DNA of 64,000 nt from Candidatus Borrarchaeum yapensis (GTDB taxonomy: Archaea; Asgardarchaeota; Sifarchaeia; Borrarchaeales; Borrarchaeaceae): contig JAEOSF010000005.1 in the NCBI GenBank assembly GCA_016840515.1, forward strand, positions 34,948 to 98,947. The letters run 5' to 3'. Below, piece by piece: positions 1 through 11,286 of this stretch (positions within the stretch are counted from its first letter, which is position 1; each line of letters opens with the position of its first letter). The notes beneath the pieces were generated by a model. The model did not search any database. It had not been told where the DNA came from and saw only the letters and a list, made by a program, of their open reading frames with translations. The position numbers and the translations under genes were made by a program.

Positions 1-1
1 T

Positions 2-478
2 ATGAATCAAGCGGAACAAAATCTTGAGCGTATTTATAATGCAAAACGCTTGTTAAAAAATGCAATTGCCTTAAATCAGTCGAATGGAACAAAAAATGAA
101 TTCTTAGAGGAAATATCAAAAATTAAACTAGAATTTCTCAATTCAATGGATTATGACTTCAACACTGCTCAAGCGTTAGCACAATATTTTGAACTGATAA
201 AATTTGCGAATCAAGCGATTACTCAAAATGCAGACAAACAAATACTGCAGGCATTTTTATATACGATTAATGAACTTGGCAGCATTTTTGGTCTATTTCA
301 TAAAGAGCGTAAGGAAAAAGAGATTCCCGAAGAAGTTAAAAAATTGGTTGCGGCACGGGAAGAAGCAAGAAAACAAAAAGACTGGAAAAAATCAGACGAA
401 ATACGAGACAAAATTAAAGAAATGGGCTATAGACTTAGAGATTACCCTGATAGAACAGATGTCATTCCCTTAGAGTAA
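2..478 (+). CDS. cysS: cysteinyl-tRNA synthetase, C-terminal part (5' end outside window)
   Basis: This is the last 158 or so residues of cysteinyl-tRNA synthetase, which charges tRNA-Cys in the cytoplasm. The frame is open to the window edge, so the ATG at position 2 is internal; the full family length is roughly 450-480 residues. The visible part is the helical DALR and anticodon-binding region. A 'MDYDFNTAQAL' stretch matches the family's D-D-F-N-T element, and 'REEARKQKDWKKSDEIR' near residue 115 matches the conserved C-terminal helix. The ending 'YRLRDYPDRTDV' replaces the usual L-x-D-T-x-x-G-T-x-W tail. Family assignment is firm; the catalytic part cannot be inspected. Confidence 0.93.
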   Translation: MNQAEQNLERIYNAKRLLKNAIALNQSNGTKNEFLEEISKIKLEFLNSMDYDFNTAQALAQYFELIKFANQAITQNADKQILQAFLYTINELGSIFGLFHKERKEKEIPEEVKKLVAAREEARKQKDWKKSDEIRDKIKEMGYRLRDYPDRTDVIPLE

Positions 479-511
479 GCGTTGCATTTTTTTAGGTTGC
501 CTTGAAAGCAC

Positions 512-912
512 TTGATTTCCTTTTTCTTGAAGGATGTTTGCTTTAAGAGGTTGTTAGGTCTTTTTCTTCGATTTTTTTATTTAGTCAAAAATCAAATAAT
601 GACTTTTGCCGAGTATTATTATTTGGCTTATAAATTAATCACTGAACCGCAAAAGAATCCTATACAGCTTCTATTGATGGACAGAAGTCTTTCCACAGAT
701 CAAGCTCATCTTACTGTTTATACCAGAAAGAAGTCTTATTGGGAGAAAAATGGAGCTCTTATTGGAGTACCGGTAGATGGTATCAAATAGATGAGAATGA
801 TTTGTGGATCGGAAGATACTTGATTCAAAATCCTTAACTAAGTATTCTTCCACCGAGAGCAGACTATCTTAAATACTATCTTGTCTTCTCTTTTAAAGAT
901 AACGGTCCTTAA
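512..912 (+). pseudogene. degraded coding relic, family not recognised
   Basis: One frame reads protein-like from about 600 ('MTFAEYYYLAYKLI ... LLLMDRSLS') and stops at 790. A second frame picks up at 751 ('WYQIDENDLWIGRYLIQNP'), hits TAA at 835-837, and continues in the same frame to 912 ('RADYLKYYLVFSFKD'). One frameshift plus one in-frame stop inside continuous protein-like sequence fits a decayed gene. The 'LLLMDRSLS' stretch recalls nuclease-type active-site strands such as NurA, but this is only a weak resemblance and I do not assign a family. Confidence 0.35.
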
Positions 913-915
913 ATT

Positions 916-1218
916 TCAAGTATTAGGCTTCTCTTCGAGATTTGTTAATTCGTGAATTTCTTTAAGGACATTTTCTCCAAGTTTAGTAATTTTATAGATC
1001 TTGTATTTTCTCCTCTTTGGGGTTAGACACACACAACATTTTTTTGTTGCTAATTCTTTTAGAGTCTTGCTTGTATAACTGATTTGGATCCTTAGACTTT
1101 CAGCAAGCTGTGAAGGTGTCTTTGTGCCACTACTTAGTTCAAGTAATAACTTAAATCTCCACTCACTCGCTAAAATATAACTTATCAACTCCCAATTAAT
1201 AGGTTCCTCTTCAGCCAT
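916..1218 (-). CDS. small winged-helix transcriptional regulator (ArsR-like)
   Basis: A 100-residue protein whose middle reads as a winged helix-turn-helix. Helix 'WRFKLLLELSSG' is followed by 'TPSQLAESLRIQISYTSKTL', where the second helix would enter the DNA groove, and a basic wing 'KRRKYKIYKIT'. It resembles the single-domain ArsR/MarR-like regulators common in archaea. Cysteines at 'KKCCVC' sit next to the recognition helix and could be redox- or metal-sensitive, though this is speculative. It diverges from the restriction island that begins at 1343, so it could regulate that island; the sequence does not prove it. Confidence 0.7.
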   Translation of the reverse strand: MAEEEPINWELISYILASEWRFKLLLELSSGTKTPSQLAESLRIQISYTSKTLKELATKKCCVCLTPKRRKYKIYKITKLGENVLKEIHELTNLEEKPNT

Positions 1219-1342
1219 AATGGACAGATATTTTCTATTTATTATAAATTTAGTTCATATTTAGTTATTAAGTTTGGTAAGTAATTATTTCAATTTAAAA
1301 TACCTAATAGATGTTAACTGTTCTGACTCAATTTAGACGCCT

Positions 1343-2977
1343 GTGATCTTTATGTACCTCTCAAATGAGTCTCTAGAAAAAATTGTAGATTATTTTAAGA
1401 ACCTCCAATTTTCTCAAAAGGATGCTAGTTCTTTAACTCTCTTTCTACTTTTTAAAGCAGCTGGTATCTCAAATAAACTGCAGACGATAAAAACATCAGA
1501 GTGGCAGGAAAATTTCGAAAATGCAGTAAATTTATTAATGTCGTTTTACGCGCCTTGGGAAAAATTGCCAAAGAAGTATTATCTGGTATTCCCTTTCGAT
1601 CTAACTTGGAGAAAGGGTCAAAGTGGATCTATTGGCGATTGCAAAAGATGGATACGTCCATCAAATATCGCAAATCTTCTAAGAAACGCTCCCGAAAAGT
1701 ACAACTGGATTTCTATCGAACGTGAAAATGAGGAAGAAGTCTATAGGCTCTCTCCTGATTATTTAAACGCGTTACAAATAATCTCTGATGGAAATGAGAA
1801 ACTAGATATTAATTATATGGCTGGATGGGCTTTAAAATATTTTAATTTTAAGGAATTAAGTTCCGAAATCACATCAGATTTTAGTTTTACGAAGGTTGCA
1901 ACCAGTCTGTTCCAGAAGATATTCAATATCACGCCAGGTGAGGAGAGAACAATCTTTTTTAACGCTCAGAACATGTTGGATTATTCTGAAGTTGAACCTG
2001 ATTTTGAAAAATATATGAGAGAAAAGATATCTTACATGGATGACCCCGCTGCCAGAGATTTTACTGAAGATCAGGCGGAAATAAATATTTCTGGGGACGT
2101 GGTTAAAAGAGTCTTACATCCGATCCTAGAAAACATTTCCTTAGAGGAAGTAAAACAAATATTATTGACATCATATCAAATAATACTTTTTGGACCTCCT
2201 GGAACGGGCAAAACGTTCACAGCAAGGAATTTAAAGCAGTTTTTTGATGATTTCTGCGATGTACAATTTCATCCGAATTATGGGTATGAAGAATTTATTG
2301 GAGCAATTAGACCAGAGGCAGGAAAATTAGTTCCAGTCCCCGGCATTTTAACTAACTTCTTAGAGAATAAGGTTAATAAGAATCCGAATAATAACTATTT
2401 ATTAATCATTGATGAAATTAACAGAGGGAATCTCTCAAAAATCTTTGGAGAAGTTATTTCCTGTTTAGATCGAGATAGTAATCCTGTCATATTAGCATTT
2501 GATCCAGAACAGAAATTAAGTCTTCCGACAAATTTGTTTATTGTAGGTACAATGAACAGTACTGATCGTTCAATTGCCATTGTTGATTATGCCCTCAGAA
2601 GACGATTTGAATTTATTCGTTTTTCACCAGACATTGAGTTGCTCAAACTGGTCACAAATGAAACCTCTCCAGATCTAGAAGGGATATCCATAATTAATTT
2701 CTTCTCAAAAATAAACGAACAATTACATATGCATTTAGGAAAAGAATTTTGCTTGGGCCACACTTATTTCATGCCAAAACGAATAGAACAGTCGCAATAC
2801 TACGTATGGACAATAAAAGAACTTGAACGTACTTTTAATTATTCTATACTTCCAATTATTGAAGAATACTGTTTTGAAAATGAACAAATGCTAATCTCTA
2901 TATTTGGAAATGAATTACCGCAAAGATTAAAAAATGACTCATTTAAAGACGCATTACAAGACTATCTTGGAGTCTGA
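1343..2977 (+). CDS. mcrB: McrB-like AAA+ GTPase subunit of a restriction system
   Basis: This is the motor subunit of an McrBC-type restriction enzyme, which translocates DNA using GTP. The N-terminal ~270 residues are a variable, presumably DNA-recognising, region. The AAA+ domain follows: Walker A GPPGTGKT at 284-291, Walker B LLIIDEINRGN at 353-363, the McrB hallmark MNSTDRS at 404-410 (usually MNTADRS), and RRRF at 419-422. At 544 residues it has normal size. The start is GTG at 1343 or ATG at 1352; neither has a clear SD. It is followed by an McrC-like gene and lies in an island with a cytosine-5 methyltransferase. That context fits a LlaJI/BsuMI-like modification-protected system as well as a methyl-dependent one. 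Confidence 0.88.
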   Translation: MIFMYLSNESLEKIVDYFKNLQFSQKDASSLTLFLLFKAAGISNKLQTIKTSEWQENFENAVNLLMSFYAPWEKLPKKYYLVFPFDLTWRKGQSGSIGDCKRWIRPSNIANLLRNAPEKYNWISIERENEEEVYRLSPDYLNALQIISDGNEKLDINYMAGWALKYFNFKELSSEITSDFSFTKVATSLFQKIFNITPGEERTIFFNAQNMLDYSEVEPDFEKYMREKISYMDDPAARDFTEDQAEINISGDVVKRVLHPILENISLEEVKQILLTSYQIILFGPPGTGKTFTARNLKQFFDDFCDVQFHPNYGYEEFIGAIRPEAGKLVPVPGILTNFLENKVNKNPNNNYLLIIDEINRGNLSKIFGEVISCLDRDSNPVILAFDPEQKLSLPTNLFIVGTMNSTDRSIAIVDYALRRRFEFIRFSPDIELLKLVTNETSPDLEGISIINFFSKINEQLHMHLGKEFCLGHTYFMPKRIEQSQYYVWTIKELERTFNYSILPIIEEYCFENEQMLISIFGNELPQRLKNDSFKDALQDYLGV

Positions 2978-3093
2978 AAGACGATTTAGAGATCAAAGAG
3001 AATATCTGGAGGTCTAAAAGAATATCTAGAGGCCTAAATACCCTTTGGATCACCCAAGGAAAAACTTTTGCAATTGGAGCAGAAGATATTCCC

Positions 3094-4284
3094 GTGTTAG
3101 AAACAGTCAATTTAAATTATAAAAATATGTGGAACAAAAATGCGTTAAACATTGCAAAATCAAGAGGTACTGTAACTTTTCAGAGCGAAGTAGTAGGAAT
3201 AATTAGATTAAAAGAAAAAACCATAATTATAGCCCCTTCTCTTCCTGGCGTGTTTTTTGACTATGTACTAAGGATGTGGCTATTTGTCAATCTGAGGTAT
3301 AAAAAATTTGAAATTCCGCGGCAGTATTCTCTTAGTGCAACTTCATTTGGGCCAGATATCTCAGAAATCTTTGTCAATGAACTGACTCTTTTAACGCAAA
3401 AAGGTCTGTCTGGTGACTACATAGAAATTAACAGGAACGCAAAATATGTTCGGGGGAAAATAAATTACAAAAACTATTTTATCTTGAGACCACATGGTCT
3501 ACTAAATTGTACAATGGATGAATTTTCTTTAGATCATAAGTTAAATCAATTAATCTATCATTGCCTGCTAAAAGTGAGGCATCTTTCAAATGACAACAAA
3601 ATACTAAATCGGATTTCTTATTTATTGAACTTTTTCAAAAATCTAACATATTTTCCTCATTTCTCTGTTCAGGAAATCGATTCTATTCAATTGAATCGAG
3701 AGACTTCGTATTATGAAAAAGTGCTCGAATTATGTAAGATAATTTTAAAAAATTTAACAATTTCAATTTTAGGGTATAATCTTGAAGGATATTCATTTTT
3801 AGTAGATTTTAATTTGCTATTTGAAGATTTTATTAAAAAAGTACTCTTTACTCACTCAAGAGAAAATGAATTTTCTTCTTGGAAAGACTTCAAAGTTTTT
3901 GGAAGATATAAAGCTCATGACGAAAGAATAAAGGAGAAAAAATGCCTGCCAGATCTCTTCTATAGATATAACGCAAGTGACAACTCAGCTAAATTTGTGA
4001 TTGACATAAAAAACAAATTTGGTGACCCTTTTTCGAATGAGGATATCTATCAAGTTGTATTTTACTCTATGTTTTTAAATACTAACAAGGTAATCCTTAT
4101 CTACCCTTCAGTAACAAGAAAAAAAGCGATACTATTCAGATTTAAATTTCAAGAAAAAGAGTTTCATCTTTATGCTGTTTTTTTCAATATAGCGGGAGAA
4201 GAACAAACTTTTGTCACGCAACTTAATAATTTTGTAGATTCAATTTATGAGATCGTTACGGAGCGTTATACTGGTTTTAGGTGA
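3094..4284 (+). CDS. mcrC: McrC-like nuclease subunit of a restriction system
   Basis: This is the nuclease partner of the McrB-like protein. A PD-(D/E)xK-type active site is visible: 'LPDL' at about 285-288, then 'FVIDIKNK' at 301-308, where D and K would bind metal and activate water. It is preceded by the McrC-like segment 'NLLFEDFIKKVL'. Length is 396 residues, slightly short for McrC. The best recognised start is GTG at 3094. However, the same frame stays open upstream and overlaps the end of mcrB, reading 'LNTLWITQGKTFAIGAEDIP' just before the GTG with no ATG, GTG or TTG. Translation may therefore begin upstream at a non-standard codon, or the N-terminus may be damaged. Confidence 0.82.
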   Translation: MLETVNLNYKNMWNKNALNIAKSRGTVTFQSEVVGIIRLKEKTIIIAPSLPGVFFDYVLRMWLFVNLRYKKFEIPRQYSLSATSFGPDISEIFVNELTLLTQKGLSGDYIEINRNAKYVRGKINYKNYFILRPHGLLNCTMDEFSLDHKLNQLIYHCLLKVRHLSNDNKILNRISYLLNFFKNLTYFPHFSVQEIDSIQLNRETSYYEKVLELCKIILKNLTISILGYNLEGYSFLVDFNLLFEDFIKKVLFTHSRENEFSSWKDFKVFGRYKAHDERIKEKKCLPDLFYRYNASDNSAKFVIDIKNKFGDPFSNEDIYQVVFYSMFLNTNKVILIYPSVTRKKAILFRFKFQEKEFHLYAVFFNIAGEEQTFVTQLNNFVDSIYEIVTERYTGFR

Positions 4285-4510
4285 TAATGCAATAAAATGA
4301 TCTGATTTATACTAAATACTTAATCACCTCTCCGCAATTTCAAAAGTTGCTCTTGTTGTCTAATGATGTTGCAATATTATATATTTATTATTTGGAATCA
4401 TTTTTTATTGTAAATTACCTTATAACGCTCCACAAGACATTTCATTTGAAAAAAGAATATTGAAATTTTTTGTTAAAAAAAATCATGCAACTTGAACAGG
4501 AGGTCCTCTT

Positions 4511-5149
4511 TTGAAGGAGAAGGAAACTAAAAAAGATATTTCAGTGCAGTTAATTAACTGGTATAAAAAGAAGGGCAGGAAACTGCCTTGGCGTGACGAT
4601 TCTAGAAATGGATATGAGATTTTAATTGCGGAAGTACTCCTTCAAAGGACAACCGCAGTTAGTGTGAACAAAATCTACGAAAAATTTCTGAAAAGATTTC
4701 CAAATTTTGAAACAATATTTTTGTCCAATGAGAAAGAACTTTTGAAAATAATCAGTAACTTAGGATTCCATTTTAGGACAAAGGTGCTAAAGCGTATTGC
4801 TCAACAGTTGAAACAACGAAATTATGAAATACCTAAAGAGAAAGAAGAATTACTTAAACTATATGGAATTGGGGACTACATGGCTAGCGCTATAAGAGTA
4901 TTCATGTTTAACATCAATGATCCAATTCTAGATTCAAATATGAGACGTATTTCTGAGAGGTTCTGGGGATGCGAAAATGATGAAGAGATGAAAGCACAAT
5001 TATTTGAACTGGCTGAAGAACTCCCAAAAGTAACTTATTGTGCATTACTTGATCTTTGTTGGTTCATTTGCCGAGCAAAACCAAAGTGTTCTATATGTCC
5101 AATTAACAGACACTGTTTGTTTTTTAAGAAATCAAAGAAGAAAAATTAA
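4511..5149 (+). CDS. HhH-GPD DNA glycosylase, probable G:T mismatch thymine glycosylase (Mig type)
   Basis: This base-excision enzyme belongs to the endonuclease III/MutY superfamily. The helix-hairpin-helix is at 117-127 (LYGIGDYMASA) and the catalytic Asp is D141 in 'PILDSNMRRI'. A [4Fe-4S] cluster is supplied by C187, C193, C196 and C202; the spacing C-X5-C-X2-C-X5-C is one residue shorter than the usual C-X6-C. The position that is Lys in endonuclease III is Y123, as in the thymine glycosylase Mig.Mth of Methanothermobacter. Mig.Mth is encoded beside a cytosine-5 methyltransferase and repairs deaminated 5-methylcytosine. The next gene here is such a methyltransferase, overlapping tail to tail by 4 bases. 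The TTG start is set by AGGAGGT at 4498-4504. Confidence 0.85.
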   Translation: MKEKETKKDISVQLINWYKKKGRKLPWRDDSRNGYEILIAEVLLQRTTAVSVNKIYEKFLKRFPNFETIFLSNEKELLKIISNLGFHFRTKVLKRIAQQLKQRNYEIPKEKEELLKLYGIGDYMASAIRVFMFNINDPILDSNMRRISERFWGCENDEEMKAQLFELAEELPKVTYCALLDLCWFICRAKPKCSICPINRHCLFFKKSKKKN

Positions 5150-6279
5150 ATGAATTGACGAAGTTTCACTTGGGACTTAATTTTTGGCTCTAAGGTTACT
5201 AATTGCTTTTTAATAACTTTTGCAATTTCATATCCAAGTTTTGGTGGTACTGCATTTCCTACTTGTCTATAGCATTCAGTTATTTCGCCAATGAATTCAA
5301 AATCATCAGGAAAAGTCTGAATACGGGCACATTCTCGGACTGTAAATCGACGGTTCTTAAAGGGGTGAATTGCAGTGCAATGAGTAGGATTCATTGTTGC
5401 AGAAACAGTACCTGTTGGTTTATTGTATTCTGGTCGTTTATAAAAGGCGGGGCTTTTATAGTATTTAAGATTGTCCTTAATCTTTTTTAATCGTTTTGTT
5501 AAATATTTATAGGGAATGTCCTTCCAATTTCCTCCTGGAGGGACGTGTTGTACAATCTTAAAGTCAGATGGGGACAATGGTTTGTAAACATGATTTTTTA
5601 TCTTTTGTCCAGTTATTGAATCAGGATCTGGTAAGTCATCAATTACGTCTTTTAACGTAACTATCCGATTAATTAGTGGAGGAAATAAGACTTCTAATTT
5701 AAGTCTGTTACCTATAATGAAAATTCGTTTTCTTCTTTGGGGTACTCCATATTTTGAGGCATCTAATAGTTTTGCTTTAACCGTATATCCAATTTTTGTG
5801 AGGTCACTAATAATTTTATCAAGAACTAATCCCCCTTCTGGATGTTTCATGGATCTAATCCCGAGCACATTTTCGCCCACAAAGAATTTTGGACGCTTTT
5901 CTTGTATTATTCTAATCATTTCCCAAGCCAGACTATTTCGAGGATCGTAAACTCTTCTTTTTCCAGCTGAAGAAAATCCTTGGCAAGGAAAACCGCCAGT
6001 AATTACGTCAGGATTATTCGGGATCATATCGCGAGTTATATTTCGGACGTCAATATTTTGCGCTTCGCAGTCAAAGTTATGATTAAAGGTTCTTAGTGCC
6101 CATTCATTGTTATCACATGCCCAAATAACCCTAAAACCCGCCTTTAAAAACCCTAAATCCATTCCTCCGGCACCGCAAAATAGGGAAACCACCGTAGGGT
6201 GATTTGATAAGTCATTTCGATTAGATAATAATAGATTTTCGACCACTTTCGCTTCCTTATCCATTCTTTTATGAGTCAT
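5146..6279 (-). CDS. DNA (cytosine-5) methyltransferase
   Basis: This enzyme methylates cytosine at C5 in a specific DNA site using S-adenosylmethionine. All core motifs are visible: motif I 'LFCGAGGMDLGF' at about 33-44, motif IV 'GGFPCQGFS' with nucleophile C99, motif VI 'ENV' at 136-138, motif VIII 'QRRKR' near 181, and motifs IX/X 'RECARIQTFPDDF' and 'RQVGNAVPP'. Length is 377 residues. The target-recognition stretch between VIII and IX is short, and the recognised site cannot be read from sequence. It converges on the mismatch glycosylase, a pairing that makes sense because 5-methylcytosine deaminates to thymine. With McrB and McrC nearby it probably forms the modification half of a restriction-modification system. 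Confidence 0.95.
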   Translation of the reverse strand: MTHKRMDKEAKVVENLLLSNRNDLSNHPTVVSLFCGAGGMDLGFLKAGFRVIWACDNNEWALRTFNHNFDCEAQNIDVRNITRDMIPNNPDVITGGFPCQGFSSAGKRRVYDPRNSLAWEMIRIIQEKRPKFFVGENVLGIRSMKHPEGGLVLDKIISDLTKIGYTVKAKLLDASKYGVPQRRKRIFIIGNRLKLEVLFPPLINRIVTLKDVIDDLPDPDSITGQKIKNHVYKPLSPSDFKIVQHVPPGGNWKDIPYKYLTKRLKKIKDNLKYYKSPAFYKRPEYNKPTGTVSATMNPTHCTAIHPFKNRRFTVRECARIQTFPDDFEFIGEITECYRQVGNAVPPKLGYEIAKVIKKQLVTLEPKIKSQVKLRQFI

Positions 6280-6525
6280 TTTATTTCTCAGTTTATCAAG
6301 ATTTCGACCTTTACATATACCATTTTATCTTATTTAAACAAATCGCATCCCTTGAAAGCGAAAGTTAACTAAACAGAAAAAAAATCTCCCGTCAAAATTC
6401 CTTATAATACTAAGTGAAAGATAAAAGTGCTGAAAACAGGCAAGACATACAAATAATGTATTCTTCTCTTTTAAAAGATTTCATTTGGAAAAAATTTGAA
6501 AAAAATAACTTTGATGAACTCTTTG

Positions 6526-6942
6526 TTACCCCGATGACTGTTTAAAAATTTCTTCGAAATCCTTTTGGCTTATTTCAGTTAAATATCTTTGCATTCCAAC
6601 TTTAATAAGTTTCTGCATCGCTATAGAGTATTTTTCAAGAAACTTAGAAAATACATTGAATTTTATCGGTTTCGGAAGTTCGGTAATCTTTTCGAGATCC
6701 ACAATTATTTGATTTTCTCTTACATAAGCCTTTGATTTAACTCTTGATAGGCCGATAATACTACTTTTTTTTTCCTTATCTTTCGTCATCTGAGTGATCA
6801 GATAGTGGATAACAATATCGCCCCTATCAATTCCTTTAAACATGGTCGCATATCTTTTCTTATTAGGTGCGTAAAGACCTCTTTTTCCCTTTAAAAGCAA
6901 ATCCCAACTCCAACCATCCGATACTTCAATCCAATATTTCAT
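6526..6942 (-). CDS. EVE/PUA-like modified-base-binding domain protein
   Basis: A 138-residue single-domain protein with the EVE-like pattern. It opens 'YWIEVSDGWSWDLLL', continues with a central 'FKGIDRGDIVIHYLI' strand-turn-strand, and then 'IIGLSRVKSKAYV', where the pocket that senses a flipped modified base is formed in the family. EVE and related PUASPH domains are commonly found with McrBC-type systems. Its position at the edge of the McrBC/5mC methyltransferase island supports a role in sensing modified DNA, though no partner is proven. It is not fused to a nuclease here, so it is probably an accessory sensor. Start is the ATG at 6942; I see no clear SD. Confidence 0.65.
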   Translation of the reverse strand: MKYWIEVSDGWSWDLLLKGKRGLYAPNKKRYATMFKGIDRGDIVIHYLITQMTKDKEKKSSIIGLSRVKSKAYVRENQIIVDLEKITELPKPIKFNVFSKFLEKYSIAMQKLIKVGMQRYLTEISQKDFEEIFKQSSG

Positions 6943-7027
6943 CTAAGATCACGAACATATTCTGTTAATCAATAACTATGACTTCTTTTTTTGTCATATG
7001 AAAGATTAAGTTATCTCCAGCTTTCAA

Positions 7028-7246
7028 TTGTACCCATCTATTTTAAAATTCTTGGCTACTCCCCAAGTTTTGAGTGAAAAGATCGATTTTCACTCCTTAG
7101 CGTGTGACCTTGAGCAGCGTCAAAACTCTCTCTATGCACTATATTCCTATATCAACAAGTCGCGGGAACTGAAAAATGTGAATGAGGCATTAGCGTATGG
7201 CTTTTCATCGCTCAAAAATCATTTGCTATTAATGGATTTAGTATAA
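7028..7246 (+). CDS. small hypothetical ORF, weak support
   Basis: A 72-residue reading frame with a TTG start and no convincing SD. The product is leucine- and serine-rich, without recognisable motifs or membrane segments. It is followed within about 50 bases by a transposon-like coding relic, so it may be decayed mobile-element or chance sequence. I list it only because nothing else occupies this stretch. Confidence 0.2.
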   Translation: MYPSILKFLATPQVLSEKIDFHSLACDLEQRQNSLYALYSYINKSRELKNVNEALAYGFSSLKNHLLLMDLV

Positions 7247-7298
7247 ATTAAAGGAAGGTAAAAAAATGCTTCAATTTATGCTCATCATTTTTATGGCC

Positions 7299-7418
7299 GT
7301 GGGCAAATACTCGCACTACAAGGCGGAATGTTCCTCGCAACACGCGGAGAACACATTCTTGTGCATGAGACTGCACCTGAGAGGTCTAACGCCTTCTACG
7401 ATGGGAATGGATGACAGG
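7299..7418 (+). pseudogene. coding relic shared with 51601-51720 (mobile-element-like)
   Basis: This 120-base segment encodes a peptide beginning 'GKYSHYKAECSS' and including 'ENTFLCMRL'. A closely similar copy lies on the opposite strand at 51601-51720. Differences between the two fall largely at third codon positions, so both derive from a once-functional protein-coding sequence. No complete gene surrounds either copy. A fragment of a dispersed transposon gene is the likeliest source, but I do not recognise the family. Confidence 0.45.
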
Positions 7419-7435
7419 TACGGGGACGAGAAAAG

Positions 7436-10328
<2,893 letters not shown>

Positions 10329-10496
10329 CTCAAATGTCGTTTATCATCATTATTTAAAGTTTTACTTATCTTTTTGGTTTTAATATATCCCTCAATGAGC
10401 TGATAAATCGCTACTATAATATCGAAATTCTTATATGCACTTACAGTACATCATCGGAAAAGAATTGAGTTTAAATAAATTAAGGAAGTCGTTTTT

Positions 10497-11180
10497 ATGG
10501 AAGTAATCGATCCTATCCCTTTCGAATTGGATGTTGATGATTTACTGGAAACACTAGGTAAGAGAAGGATAAGAGAAAAAGATGTTGTACCGCTTATAGA
10601 TGAATGTCTAGAACTAATTGAGCCAAAAGCTGTATACAAGTTCGTGCAAGTAACCAAGGTTAATAATTCCGAGATCCAAGTAGACAATGGATACAGTATA
10701 AAGAGTATAATCCTTGGAGACTCAGTAGAAAATGATCAAACAATTGTTCCTCATGTTGTTACAATAGGATCTCAACTTGAAACATATACATCAAAAGAGT
10801 CAAAGATTAATATCCTTAAAGCATTCGTTATGGAGCAGATAGCAGATTATGCTTTAGATAAGGCAAGGCTTTATGTAAGTTCTCTAGCGAAGGAGAAACT
10901 AGGTAACAATATAAACAATTTTTCACCAGGAACAGGTACAGGTAAACTCTTTAATATCAATCAGCAAGAAGTATTATTTAAGATCATAGATCCAAATACA
11001 ATCGGAGTCCGTCTTACGCCAACTTATTTAATGTTGCCCAAAAAATCAATCTCAGGAGTTTTTGCTGCAACTCCTAATGAATATGTGGCGTGTGAATACT
11101 GCCCTCGTAAGTGTGAACATAGAAGGAAAGAGTACAGCGGCGAGTATATTGGTCACCAATGTGAACAAGACACCTATTGA
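10497..11180 (+). CDS. MetH activation-domain-like protein (corrinoid-system accessory)
   Basis: A 227-residue protein resembling the stand-alone version of the B12-dependent methionine synthase activation domain, which in MetH binds S-adenosylmethionine to remethylate inactive cobalamin. The diagnostic stretch 'FSPGTGTGKL' followed by 'IGVRLTPTYLMLPKKSISGVF' (split here by position 175) resembles the family's 'SPGYG' and 'LT-S-M-P-KSVSG' elements. The C-terminus has a cysteine group 'CEYCPRKCEHR' that could bind metal. Such proteins occur near corrinoid methyltransferase and RACo genes; here it diverges from the RACo gene with a 168-base gap. A helper in corrinoid reactivation or methyl transfer is likely. 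It is too small to be methionine synthase itself. Confidence 0.72.
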   Translation: MEVIDPIPFELDVDDLLETLGKRRIREKDVVPLIDECLELIEPKAVYKFVQVTKVNNSEIQVDNGYSIKSIILGDSVENDQTIVPHVVTIGSQLETYTSKESKINILKAFVMEQIADYALDKARLYVSSLAKEKLGNNINNFSPGTGTGKLFNINQQEVLFKIIDPNTIGVRLTPTYLMLPKKSISGVFAATPNEYVACEYCPRKCEHRRKEYSGEYIGHQCEQDTY

Positions 11181-11286
11181 GCTCGAAATGATTTCTTTGT
11201 TCAGTTTTCATTAATGATAAAAGCACCTTTAAAGAAATCAAGTATTGTTTGTGAAATAGGAAGCCAGTATCTTGTAGTAGTTTCGT

